From Anaerolineae bacterium (GTDB lineage: Bacteria > Chloroflexota > Anaerolineae > Aggregatilineales > Aggregatilineaceae): DNA of 64,000 bases. Positions 16,851-25,371 of the stretch are shown in pieces. The number at the start of each line of letters is the position of its first letter. Positions within the stretch are counted from its first letter, which is position 1. The notes under the pieces are model-generated. The model was not told where the DNA came from and did not search any database. It saw nothing but the letters and a program-made list of their open reading frames with translations. The DNA lies in assembly GCA_018432315.1 (NCBI GenBank), contig JAHDLB010000007.1, positions 62,001-126,000 on the forward strand, in the 5' to 3' direction. A program made the translations under genes and the position numbers.

Positions 16851-17692
16851 TGACTGAAATCACGCTTCGCTCGCCCCTCCAGCCCGATCGCCTGCTGGCG
16901 CCGATCCAACCGGAGCGCCGCTCGGAGATGTACTGGCTGATTTCCGACTCGTGGATCATGGCGAAGCGCAGTACCATGCACATCATCCGGAGCATGGACC
17001 AGGTGCTGTCGCTGATCCTCTTCCCGATCATGTTCATGCTGCTCAACCGCTACGTGCTGGGCGGCGCCATCGACACCGGCGAAGTCAGCTACGCGAACTT
17101 CCTGTTCGCCGGCATCCTGATCCAGTCGCTGGCGTTCGGCGCCAACTACACGACGATCAATCTGGCGGTCGATATGAAAGAAGGCATCGTCGACCGTTTC
17201 CGATCGCTCCCCATGTCCGGCAGCGCCCTGGTCATCGGCCACATCGCCGCCGACCTGGTGCGCAACGTCATCTCGGGGATCATCATCATCGTGGCCGGTT
17301 TCGCGGTGGGGTTCCGCCCAAATGCCAGCCTCGTCGAGTGGCTGTACGTCATCGGGCTGTCGCTGCTGTTCACGCTGTCCATTTCGTGGCTGTCGGCCAT
17401 CCTGGGGCTGATCGTCAAGAGCCTCGAGGCCGCGCAATGGGCCGGCTTCGTGCTCATCTTCCCGCTGACGTTCGTCTCCAGCGCGTTCGTCCCCACCGAA
17501 ACCATGCCGCGGGCGATCCGGACTTTCGCCGAGAACCAGCCGATCACCCACACCATCAACGCGATTCGGGCGTGGTTGGTGGGCACCCCGCTGGAGGATT
17601 CGGCGCTGCTGTCGGTGGTGTGGTCCATCGCGTTGATCGTCATCGCCGTGCCCATCACCAACTGGCTGTTCCGGCGCCATTCGACCCAGTAA
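16850..17692 (+). CDS. ABC-2 type exporter permease (DrrB type)
   Basis: The 280-residue membrane protein has about six helices and the ABC-2 layout. There is a cytoplasmic N-terminal stretch, a first helix near IRSMDQVLSLILFPIMFMLL, and the family block PLTFVSSAFVPTETMP near the C-terminal half. It is translationally coupled to the ATPase gene through TGATG. It forms the transmembrane part of the exporter. The substrate is unknown. Confidence 0.9.
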   Translation: MTEITLRSPLQPDRLLAPIQPERRSEMYWLISDSWIMAKRSTMHIIRSMDQVLSLILFPIMFMLLNRYVLGGAIDTGEVSYANFLFAGILIQSLAFGANYTTINLAVDMKEGIVDRFRSLPMSGSALVIGHIAADLVRNVISGIIIIVAGFAVGFRPNASLVEWLYVIGLSLLFTLSISWLSAILGLIVKSLEAAQWAGFVLIFPLTFVSSAFVPTETMPRAIRTFAENQPITHTINAIRAWLVGTPLEDSALLSVVWSIALIVIAVPITNWLFRRHSTQ

Positions 17693-17713
17693 GGCACTAT
17701 CCATAACCTCACC

Positions 17714-17783
17714 AGGGCGTGCCAGCCTGTCGAGCTGCGAGCGGGTGGAACACAAACACCGGCTCTCCCAGGAGGCACGCCCT
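17714..17783. repeat. 10-bp inverted repeat downstream of the DrrAB-type exporter
   Basis: AGGGCGTGCC at 17714-17723 is matched in inverted form at 17774-17783, with 50 bases between. It begins 21 bases after the exporter stop codon. It may be part of a 3' structure that ends or protects the message, but no T-run follows. Confidence 0.4.
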
Positions 17784-18244
17784 CCCCCATGCCCCGCAAG
17801 CCAGTATTCGTGTTCGGGCCGGCACCCGCCGCGCGCGACGAAATCCAGTTGTCGCGCCGCCAATATCGTGATTTAATGGAAGAGTGTAGATTGTTTGGCA
17901 CGTGGTGTATCTTCCTGCCACAAACGTCGTTCCCACCGATTGTGGGCTAATCTGTGAAAAAGGAGGGGTCGAGCACCTGTTCGTTTGACGATTGATATTT
18001 CTGATATTTCGGAAGAGGATCAAAACTATCTCACGCATTCGTACCAGCCAACAGCCAAGCGGATTCACGCAATCCAACGCACCCGATATCACCGCGTTTT
18101 TGCTACCGCTTCGCCCCACCAACACCCTGGTTTTTGTAACTTTGCACGACGCCAGTTCCGGACGTCACACGCAGGAATTTGTAAAGTCTGGAGTTCTGGC
18201 CCACAATTGAATCACCTTAATCGCTCGAAAGGAGTTTGTTACAG
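17784..18244. other. intergenic region before the peptide-type importer
   Basis: I see no convincing gene here. The region is less GC-rich than the genes around it and holds a tandem copy of TGATATTTC (17993-18010). A weak promoter candidate, TTGTAA (18179-18184) then 17 bases then CACAAT (18202-18207), could drive the binding-protein gene. AAAGGAG at 18228-18234 is its ribosome binding site. Confidence 0.35.
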
Positions 18245-19918
18245 ATGTTCAAAAGTTTCCGTGTTTCGTTACTGTTTGTTTTGGTGCTCTCGCTCGCGCT
18301 TACCGCGGTAGCGCCGACGGCAGCCCAGGACCAGAAGGTGCTCCGCGCCGTGATCGGCCCGGCGGGCACGACGGTCGTCTGGGATGTCGCGCTGGCGACC
18401 GACACGACGTCGCACACGTTCATCGAGATGATGTTCCCCGGCCTCGTTCCGCGTGAAGAGACCACCGGCGTGCCCGAACCGGGCATGGCCGAAAGCTGGG
18501 AAATCTCCGACGATGCGCGCACCTACACCTTCTACCTCAAGCAGGATGTGCCGTGGGTAACCTATGACCACGATGCTGACGAAGTCGTCCAGGTGACCGA
18601 CGAGAACGGCGACGTTCGCATGGTCACGGCGCATGACTTCGTGTACGGCACGCTGCGCACCATGGATCCTGAGGTCGCGTCCGACTACGGCTACCTGCCC
18701 GCGGACTGGGTCCAGGGCGGCGTCGCCTATAACACGGGCGAAGGCGCCCGGGAAGATGTCCAGATCGTGGCGCTGGATGACTACACGCTGCAGATCACCG
18801 CGCCCGAGCCCGCCGGTTTCTTGCTGGCTGTCTACGGCCTGTGGGTCTTCACGGCCCAGCCGCAGTGGACCATCGAGGAAAATGGCGATGCCTGGACGCT
18901 GCCCGGCAACTATCACAGCTATGGCACGTTCGTCCTGAAGGAAGACAACCCCGGCTCGAGCGCCACCATCGTGAAGAACCCCTTCTGGACGGGCACCGAG
19001 AGCCACCCGGTTCCCAAGATCGACGTGATCGAGGCGCTGTTCCTGGATGCGTCGGCTGCGCTGGCGGCGTTTGAGGCCGGCGAAGTGGACTACAGCGATG
19101 ACGTCCCCCTGCCCGACCTCGACCGTCTGCGCGTCGAGCGCCCGGACGAGCTGTACATCGGCCCGCGTGACTGCACGTACATCTACGGGTTCAACGTCGA
19201 GAAAGCCCCGTTCGATAACGTCCACGCCCGCCGCGCGTTCTCGGCAGCCATCGATCGCCAGACGCTGATCGACGCCGTGCTGAAGGCCGGTCAGGAACCC
19301 GCCGGGTTCTTCTCGCGGCCCAACTTCGCGGCCTCTGCAACGCAAGAAGAGTATCCCGACCTGGGCACCCGCTCCGATCCGGAACTGGCCGTCCAAGAGC
19401 TTGAGCTGTACTTCGAGGACACCGGCCTCACGCGCGACACCATGCCGCCGATCACCTTGATGCACAACACCAGCGAAGCTCACGCGATCGTCGCGCAAGC
19501 CGTCCAGCAGATGTGGAAGACCACGCTGGGCATCGAAGTGCAGATCGCCAACCAGGAATGGCAGAGCTACCTCGATCTGCTCGACGAAGACGCCCCGCAG
19601 GTCTTCCGTTACGGCTGGTGCGCCGACTATCCCGATCCGCACAACTTCCTGAGCGACGTGTACTACTCGACCTCGGGCAACAACGACACCAACTGGGCGA
19701 ACGAGGAATATGACGCGATCCTCGACGAAGCCAAGCTCATGCTCGACTTCGAAGCCCGCAAGCCGCTCTACGCCCGCGCCGAGCACATCCTGACCTGGGA
19801 AGATGCCGCGATCGCGCCGATCTACTTCTACACCGATCTCGCCATGAAGGGCGCCCACCTCGACGCGACCAACTCGATCATCGGTGTCGATCGGTTCGAC
19901 AAGTGGGACATTCCGTAG
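18245..19918 (+). CDS. family 5 (peptide/oligosaccharide-type) ABC solute-binding protein
   Basis: The 557-residue secreted protein has a signal peptide ending APTAA before Gln and the SBP family 5 pattern. This includes PEPGMAESWEISDDARTYTF near the N terminus, an internal RRAFSAAIDRQTLIDAVLKA stretch, and QEWQSYLDLL with WCADYPDPHNFL near the C terminus. Such proteins bind peptides, nickel or oligosaccharides and hand them to DppB/DppC permeases, which follow. The ATG at 18245 is chosen because AAAGGAG at 18228-18234 is suitably spaced. There is no lipobox. The ligand cannot be stated. Confidence 0.9.
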   Translation: MFKSFRVSLLFVLVLSLALTAVAPTAAQDQKVLRAVIGPAGTTVVWDVALATDTTSHTFIEMMFPGLVPREETTGVPEPGMAESWEISDDARTYTFYLKQDVPWVTYDHDADEVVQVTDENGDVRMVTAHDFVYGTLRTMDPEVASDYGYLPADWVQGGVAYNTGEGAREDVQIVALDDYTLQITAPEPAGFLLAVYGLWVFTAQPQWTIEENGDAWTLPGNYHSYGTFVLKEDNPGSSATIVKNPFWTGTESHPVPKIDVIEALFLDASAALAAFEAGEVDYSDDVPLPDLDRLRVERPDELYIGPRDCTYIYGFNVEKAPFDNVHARRAFSAAIDRQTLIDAVLKAGQEPAGFFSRPNFAASATQEEYPDLGTRSDPELAVQELELYFEDTGLTRDTMPPITLMHNTSEAHAIVAQAVQQMWKTTLGIEVQIANQEWQSYLDLLDEDAPQVFRYGWCADYPDPHNFLSDVYYSTSGNNDTNWANEEYDAILDEAKLMLDFEARKPLYARAEHILTWEDAAIAPIYFYTDLAMKGAHLDATNSIIGVDRFDKWDIP

Positions 19919-20220
19919 GTTTTGAACCAACACGCTGGTGAATCGGTAATCAAGACAGAATAGCTGAACACGTGACGAGAGAGAGCTAGCTTAGCTCTCT
20001 CTCACATGTCGGTGTGGGGGATCACGCCAACTTCGCACAATACGGGTGTTTCTCGGAGGGAACTCGCGCGACTCTCCTGCAGGTTAGGACAGGTCCGCAT
20101 CCCTTCGGCACGCGATGTGATTGTGCGAGGTCAAAGTGATCTTTCCATGTCGCAACTTGCGCGGCCCGCCAGCGCGGTCAGCGTCCGGTGCGGGCTGAGT
20201 CACCTTGCAGGAGAAAAGTA
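19919..20220. other. intercistronic region inside the peptide-type importer operon
   Basis: The 302 bases between the binding-protein stop and the DppB-type ATG hold the stem-loop at 19977-20003 and a GGAG close to the next start. I see no gene and no convincing internal promoter. Confidence 0.4.
19977..20003 (+). promoter_or_regulatory. intercistronic stem-loop, peptide-type importer
   Basis: GAGAGAGAGCTA pairs perfectly with TAGCTCTCTCTC over 12 bases with a three-base loop. No T-run follows, so it is probably a message-stabilising or partly attenuating structure rather than a full terminator. Confidence 0.7.
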
Positions 20221-21234
20221 ATGGCACAATACCTGGCACGAAGCCTTCTCGGTTTGATCGTCGTGATCTTCGTGGTATCGGTGATCACGTTCGTGCTGAT
20301 GCACGAGATTCCGGGGGGGCCATTTGTACGCGAGAAGAAACTTCCTCAAAGCGCCCTGAATAATCTTAACGCCAAGTATCACCTCGACGATCCGCTGTGG
20401 AAACAATACACCGATTACATGGTGGATCTCGTCGTCCCAACCATCACCACTGGCGAGAAGAAATTTTCGGTCGTCGATGATTACCTGATCAACATCGAGC
20501 TGCCGTTTGGCGACCACACGACGATCCGCTGGATGAACTTCGGCCCGTCGTATACCGAACGCACGCGCTCGGTCAACGGAATCATCAGCGACCACCTGCC
20601 CACCTCGTTCCAGCTCGGTGTGGCAGCGATGATTGTGGCCGTCGTGATCGGCATCCCGCTGGGAACGATAGCCGCCCTGAAGAAAAATTCCGTATACGAC
20701 TATTTCAGCATGAGCACCGCGCTCCTGGGCGTGTCGGTCCCGGCGATCGTGATCGGGCCGCTGATGCAGTACGTCATCGCGGTCGAGCTCAAATGGCTGC
20801 CAACCACCGGGTGGGGCAGCCTGAAACAGGTGATTATGCCGGCCATTGCGCTCGGTTTTGCGCAGTCCGCGCTCCTGGCCCGCCTGACGCGCGCCAGCCT
20901 GCTCCAGGTGCTCAACGAAGACTACATCCGGACGGCGCGCGCCAAAGGGCTGCGCGGGCGGCAGGTCGTCGTCATCCACGCCATGAAGAATGCCATGATC
21001 CCGGTCGTGACGGTGATGGGCCCCCTGTTCGCCGCGCTGATCACGGGCACGTTCGTCACCGAAAAAGTCTTCGGCATCCCCGGCCTGGGCAATTACTACA
21101 TCGTCAGCATCAATCAACGGGATTACGCGACGATCATGGGGACGACGCTGCTGTTTGCGTTTTTCATTGTCATAGCCAACTTCTTTGTGGATCTCACGTA
21201 CGCCTGGCTGGATCCACGCATTCGGTTTGATTGA
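20221..21234 (+). CDS. DppB-type ABC transporter permease
   Basis: The 337-residue membrane protein begins with the typical DppB helix (LARSLLGLIVVIFVVSVITF). It carries the family's ARLTRASLLQVLNEDYIRTA segment and the coupling loop ARAKGLRGRQVVVIHAMKNA, and ends DPRIRFD. The loop between helices 1 and 2 is longer than in E. coli DppB (the PSYTERTRSVNGII region). The ATG at 20221 follows a GGAG, while an upstream in-frame opening from 20188 has no support. It pairs with the DppC-type gene 15 bases downstream. Confidence 0.92.
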   Translation: MAQYLARSLLGLIVVIFVVSVITFVLMHEIPGGPFVREKKLPQSALNNLNAKYHLDDPLWKQYTDYMVDLVVPTITTGEKKFSVVDDYLINIELPFGDHTTIRWMNFGPSYTERTRSVNGIISDHLPTSFQLGVAAMIVAVVIGIPLGTIAALKKNSVYDYFSMSTALLGVSVPAIVIGPLMQYVIAVELKWLPTTGWGSLKQVIMPAIALGFAQSALLARLTRASLLQVLNEDYIRTARAKGLRGRQVVVIHAMKNAMIPVVTVMGPLFAALITGTFVTEKVFGIPGLGNYYIVSINQRDYATIMGTTLLFAFFIVIANFFVDLTYAWLDPRIRFD

Positions 21235-21249
21235 TGTGGAGAAGCCTTC

Positions 21250-22308
21250 ATGAGTGCACTTGATACCAGTCCAACACCCAACACCGAGCAGCCGATATCC
21301 CTCGGCCAGGGAGTGGTGGAGCGCAGCCGCAGCCCGTGGGCGGACGCGGTGTGGCGTTTCACGCGCAACCGGGCCGCGGTCGTCGGCCTGCTGGTGATCA
21401 TTCTGTGCATCGTGGCCGCCATTTTGGCCCCGTCACTGACGGACTACACCTACGACGAGCAGAACTACCTGGCCGTCAATACCGCGCCCCAGTGGATCAT
21501 CGACACCTTCCCCAAGATGAAGCCCGTCGGTGAGGACATGGGCTACGTACGGATCGACAACAACTATATCCTGGGCACGGATGGCCTGGGACGCGACCTG
21601 TGGACGCGCATTATATACGGCGCGCGAATCTCGCTGGCGGTCGCGTTCGTCGGCCCGTTGGTGAGCCTGTTGGTGGGCACGATCTACGGGATGGTCTCCG
21701 GATATGCCGGGGGGCGTGTCGATACCATCATGATGCGCATCGTCGATATCATGTACGCGTTTCCCACGCTGCTGCTCGTGATCCTGATGATGGCGTTCTT
21801 CCGCGCCAGCTTCACGGCGAGCGAGACAGGCTCCATCGCCTACCGCCTGAACAAGATCGATTCCGCGTTTGGCGGCATGTTGTTCATCTTCATCGGCGTC
21901 GGGATCACCTCGTGGATGGACACGGCGCGCCTCACGCGCGGGCAGGTGCTGTCGATCCGCAAGAAGGAATACATCGAAGCGGCCCAGTCCATCGGCACGC
22001 GCGATATGTCGATCCTGTTCCGGCACGTGCTGCCGAACATCTTTGGGCCGGTGGTCGTCCGCGAGAGCCTGTCGATCCCGCGCTACATCTCGCTCGAAGC
22101 GTTCCTGAGCTTCATCGGCCTGGGCGTCAATCCTCCAACACCCAGTTGGGGCAGCATGATTTCCGACGGGGCGCAGGCCATCAAGAGCTATCCCAACCAG
22201 GCTGTTTTCCCGGCGCTGGCGCTGTTCATCGTCATGTTCGGCTTCAACTTCCTGGGCGACGGGCTGCGCGATGCGCTCGATCCGCGCGCGTCCGAAGCGA
22301 ACAAGTGA
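21250..22308 (+). CDS. DppC-type ABC transporter permease
   Basis: The 352-residue permease has an N-terminal cytoplasmic stretch with RFTRNRAAVVGLLVI and the LGTDGLGRDLWTRIIYGARISL motif diagnostic of DppC. It also has the ATPase-coupling region EYIEAAQSIGTRD, followed by the C-terminal DGLRDALDPR. GGAG lies eight bases before the ATG. With the upstream gene it forms the channel of a peptide-type importer. The ATPase genes (DppD/DppF type) that usually follow are absent here. Confidence 0.92.
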   Translation: MSALDTSPTPNTEQPISLGQGVVERSRSPWADAVWRFTRNRAAVVGLLVIILCIVAAILAPSLTDYTYDEQNYLAVNTAPQWIIDTFPKMKPVGEDMGYVRIDNNYILGTDGLGRDLWTRIIYGARISLAVAFVGPLVSLLVGTIYGMVSGYAGGRVDTIMMRIVDIMYAFPTLLLVILMMAFFRASFTASETGSIAYRLNKIDSAFGGMLFIFIGVGITSWMDTARLTRGQVLSIRKKEYIEAAQSIGTRDMSILFRHVLPNIFGPVVVRESLSIPRYISLEAFLSFIGLGVNPPTPSWGSMISDGAQAIKSYPNQAVFPALALFIVMFGFNFLGDGLRDALDPRASEANK

Positions 22309-22322
22309 TCCGGCGTGGGCAT

Positions 22323-22352
22323 TGTCGATCGCCGCATCTGTGGTGATCGACA
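22323..22352 (+). terminator. possible stem-loop after the DppC-type gene
   Basis: TGTCGATC (22323-22330) and GATCGACA (22345-22352) are perfect inverted copies around a 14-base loop, 15 bases after the stop codon. There is no T-run, so termination is uncertain. Confidence 0.35.
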
Positions 22353-22391
22353 GCCCGGCAGTTGTAGATGTTCGCGTGCCGTGAGGCTGCG

Positions 22392-23282
22392 ATGAACTCG
22401 TGGAGGCTGTTCGTATCCGGGATTCTGTTCTGGAACGCCTACGAAAACCCCATATTTCTGCGCGAAGCAGACCATGAACCTGCCTGGTACAAGACGGCTC
22501 AGCGTGTGCGGCGTGTTCGCCCGCTGGCGCTGGCGATTGTAACAGGCACTTTTTTGCTATGGTTCGCCGTCATTCTCTTTTTCGAGAACCTCCTGTACTT
22601 CCTGCTGCTGCCGCGCTTTCTCCTCGTCATGGCGACCGGCCTCGCGCTCGCGCCCATCGTCGCCGACGAGCGCGTCAAACGCAGTTGGGAAACCCTCATG
22701 GCCGCGCCGCTCAGCCCGGTGGAACTGCTGCTGGGCAAAGTGGGCGGCGCGTTGTGGTGGCTGCGCGGCCTTTTCGTCGGGATCTCTGTGCTGCTGTTCA
22801 TGGTGTCGCTGGTCGTCGGCTTCATCAGCCTGGCGCTGATCCCCACCCGCCTGCCCTGGATGGATGAAGTTCCCATCTTCGTGCTGTGTTTTGGGGTCAT
22901 TGTGCTGCCGATCGTCGGATTCGTCGCCTTCGTGATCGACCGGATTCAGCAGTTCCTGCTCGTGGTCTCCGCCGTCGTCGCGGTGAGCACCTCGGCGTCG
23001 TCGCTGCGCAACGCGTTTTTCTCGGCCATCCCCGCCGCCCTGATCGTCTGGCTGTCCGAGGTCATCCTCGCGGGCGCGCTGCTGGCGGTGCAGGGGGGCC
23101 GCACGAACATCATCGCCGAGACCAACCTGCTGTCGCTCATCACGCTCGGGCCGGTCGTGAACTTCATCATGGAGTTCGAGCTGGCGGAAATGCTCCTCTG
23201 GACGAGCTGCACGTTCCTGGGACGCGAAATCGCCATCTACGGCCTGTGGCGATGGGCCGAGCGCCAGGCGCGGGTGTTCTGA
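22392..23282 (+). CDS. orphan ABC-2-like multi-pass membrane protein
   Basis: The 296-residue product has about six membrane helices. A short region early on (IVADERVKRSWETLMAAPLSPVEL, split across a loop) resembles the segment of ABC-2 permeases that reads 'erk.gtle.ll..pls..el..gK'. This places it loosely in that superfamily. No ATPase gene adjoins it. The ATG at 22392 has GTGAGG six bases upstream and is preferred over the ATG at 22368. It lies 83 bases after the DppC-type gene, so it may be co-transcribed, but its function is unknown. Confidence 0.72.
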   Translation: MNSWRLFVSGILFWNAYENPIFLREADHEPAWYKTAQRVRRVRPLALAIVTGTFLLWFAVILFFENLLYFLLLPRFLLVMATGLALAPIVADERVKRSWETLMAAPLSPVELLLGKVGGALWWLRGLFVGISVLLFMVSLVVGFISLALIPTRLPWMDEVPIFVLCFGVIVLPIVGFVAFVIDRIQQFLLVVSAVVAVSTSASSLRNAFFSAIPAALIVWLSEVILAGALLAVQGGRTNIIAETNLLSLITLGPVVNFIMEFELAEMLLWTSCTFLGREIAIYGLWRWAERQARVF

Positions 23283-23320
23283 TCGCGGGAATGGCTCGCA
23301 GCCGCACGCCATAAAAACGA

Positions 23321-23349
23321 TATGGGCAGCGGGGGTGTTGCTGCCCATA
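23321..23349. terminator. bidirectional terminator-like hairpin between convergent genes
   Basis: TATGGGCAGC (23321-23330) and GCTGCCCATA (23340-23349) pair perfectly around a nine-base loop. The hairpin lies between the ends of two convergent genes. An A-run at 23312-23317 would give U residues for transcripts from the minus strand. Confidence 0.65.
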
Positions 23350-23361
23350 CCGGTCGCCGGG

Positions 23362-24543
23362 CTACCGGGCGCAGGTGATGTCGACGAGCATCCACGTACC
23401 GTCTGCCGAGGTCGCCATTTTGAGCCGCGCCAGGAGCGTGCTGGCGAAGCTGTCCGCTCCGCTGGGATAGGCGCCGCTCACCTCGACCGTCACGCTGTCG
23501 CTTTCCGGCCCGTAGATTGGCGCCGCCGATACCCAGGACGGCAGGTCCTGCGCGCACAGGAACGGGTCCGCTGGGCGGAACTCGTCGCTGCGGTACGTGT
23601 CCAGCAGGCTGGCGAGCAGGTCTTCGCCCATATGCTCCGCCCAGGGCCAGATGCTCCAGTCCGCGATTGGCGTGCGCTCGATGCCGCGCTCCATGTCGTA
23701 GCGCATGAAGGTGATGTACTCGTTGTAGAGCAGCTCCGCGATGGTTTCCGGCGCGATCTCGCACACGATGTCATCGATCATCCACTGCTGGTCGTGCACG
23801 AGCCTGATGGTCACCATGCGCGGCGTCGGGTTGCCCGCGTACATCTCGCGCAGCAACATGGTGGCGGTGTCCTGCCCGACCATGACCGGGTTCACGCTGA
23901 CATAGTTTGGAATGTCCTGGGCGCACAGCACCGGGTCGCCGCCGCCGGGCTCGCGCTGGCTGCGCGCGGCCTGGATGCGGGCGTTCAGGTCGGTCGTCAG
24001 GAACGGATAGCTCTCGTCCAGCGCGTCACCGCCGGGCACCTGTTCGAGATACCAGTTGTAGAACGTCTCGGTGACGCCGCGCGGGGTGACGGACTCCTGG
24101 CAGATCACGTCGGCGATCTGCCACGCACCATCCTGCGCGTGCACCGACACGACGAAGACCTTCGGATGCGGGTTGAACCCGAAGTATTCGCGCACCAACA
24201 CGGCGGCGTCGCGCTCGGTCAGCGGGTCCACCTGCACGATCTCGAAGCTCTCCGGCACGTCCTGCGCGCACAGGAACGGATCGTGGAAGAAACCGCCCTG
24301 CTCCTCGCGGATCGCCACCACCCGGTCGATCAAGTCGGCGCTCAGTTCTTCGCGCTCCTGGTAGCTGCCATCCGCCAACGGATTGCGAAATTCCTCGGTG
24401 GTTTCGTCGTAGCCCGCGTAGTCGAGATACCAGCCATAGAAGCTGTCGACCACGCCGGTCGGATCATCCTGCGCGGCAGCCGGTGCGATGCCCAGCGCCA
24501 GCGCCATGGCGACCAACAAAAGGGTAACGGACTTGCGATACAT
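23362..24543 (-). CDS. secreted protein with three DUF3828-like domains
   Basis: The 393-residue protein has a signal peptide ending APAAA before Gln, then three related domains starting near residues 30, 156 and 263. Each opens with a helix of the type FY.WYL or LYNEYI. In the middle each has DP.LCAQD (DPFLCAQD, DPVLCAQD, DPFLCAQD), and each ends with a W.-hydrophobic-DI.C strand, so each repeat has a pair of cysteines that could bond. This matches my memory of DUF3828, whose function is unknown. The ATG at 24543 is chosen because the signal peptide follows it. It is divergent from the two-component genes. Confidence 0.78.
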   Translation of the reverse strand: MYRKSVTLLLVAMALALGIAPAAAQDDPTGVVDSFYGWYLDYAGYDETTEEFRNPLADGSYQEREELSADLIDRVVAIREEQGGFFHDPFLCAQDVPESFEIVQVDPLTERDAAVLVREYFGFNPHPKVFVVSVHAQDGAWQIADVICQESVTPRGVTETFYNWYLEQVPGGDALDESYPFLTTDLNARIQAARSQREPGGGDPVLCAQDIPNYVSVNPVMVGQDTATMLLREMYAGNPTPRMVTIRLVHDQQWMIDDIVCEIAPETIAELLYNEYITFMRYDMERGIERTPIADWSIWPWAEHMGEDLLASLLDTYRSDEFRPADPFLCAQDLPSWVSAAPIYGPESDSVTVEVSGAYPSGADSFASTLLARLKMATSADGTWMLVDITCAR

Positions 24544-24693
24544 GGTGCACTCCTCGTGTGCCTTCACAGCGATGCCTTCATGATGCAACAATTCCACCGG
24601 CGGCGCACTGCACCACACGGCAGTTTGTCACCTACCCATTCGGGCAGGTTCGCGCCTGTTTGGTCGTCCAGTGCGCGGGCGGCACGCGGCCAG

Positions 24694-24699
24694 TATAAT
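24694..24699 (+). promoter_or_regulatory. -10 element candidate for the response regulator/kinase operon
   Basis: A perfect TATAAT lies 33 bases before the ATG at 24733 with a GGAGG in between. No acceptable -35 or extended -10 accompanies it. Confidence 0.35.
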
Positions 24700-24732
24700 G
24701 AAAATGGACGTTGAGGAGGCAAGGACAGGTCC

Positions 24733-25371
24733 ATGTCGAACCCCATTCGCGTGCTGATCGTGGACGATCATAAGGTCGTGCGCGGCGGCCTCAAGGCGTT
24801 TTTACAATCCTACGACGATCTGGAACTGGTCGGCGAAGCTCAAAACGGCGAGGAGGCGCTGCTCAGATGCGGCGAGGTAGCGCCAGATGTCGTGCTGATG
24901 GACGTCGTCATGCCGCGCATGGACGGCCCCACTGCCACGCGCGCCATTCGCGACGCCTACCCCGCCACCCAGGTGATCGCGCTGACCAGCTTTCCCGAGG
25001 ATGACCTCGTGGAACAGGCGCTCCGCGCGGGCGCCATCGGCTACCTGCTCAAAACCGTCGAGCCGGACGAGCTGGCCGACGCCATTCGGGCCGCGCACCG
25101 CGGGCAGTCCACCCTGGCGCCCGAAGCGGCACGGGCGCTGATCCAGGCCAACATCCGCGCGCCGAAGCTGGGCCACGATCTGACCGAACGCGAGCGTGAG
25201 GTGCTGCGCCTGCTGGTCAAGGGGTGGACCAACCAGGAGATCGCGCAGCACCTGACGGTAAGCGCGCACACGGCCAAGTTTCACGTGAGCAACGTGCTCT
25301 CCAAGCTGGGCGCGGCCAGCCGTACCGAAGCGGTGGCGCTGGCCCTGGAACATCACCTGGTCGAACCATGA
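24733..25371 (+). CDS. NarL/LuxR-family response regulator
   Basis: The 212-residue protein has a receiver domain with the acidic pair D11-D12, the phospho-acceptor D57 (VVLMDVVMPRMDG) and a conserved K in GYLLKTVEP. A C-terminal LuxR helix-turn-helix follows (LTEREREVLRLLVKGWTNQE). It should be phosphorylated by the histidine kinase encoded next, since the two genes overlap by four bases (ATGA). Its targets are unknown. The divergent DUF3828-like gene is one nearby candidate. Confidence 0.93.
   Translation: MSNPIRVLIVDDHKVVRGGLKAFLQSYDDLELVGEAQNGEEALLRCGEVAPDVVLMDVVMPRMDGPTATRAIRDAYPATQVIALTSFPEDDLVEQALRAGAIGYLLKTVEPDELADAIRAAHRGQSTLAPEAARALIQANIRAPKLGHDLTEREREVLRLLVKGWTNQEIAQHLTVSAHTAKFHVSNVLSKLGAASRTEAVALALEHHLVEP

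Noticed and set aside
17993-18010. Tandem TGATATTTC repeat before the peptide-type importer
   Set aside because: Two copies of nine bases in an AT-rich stretch, with no further copy or link to a promoter.
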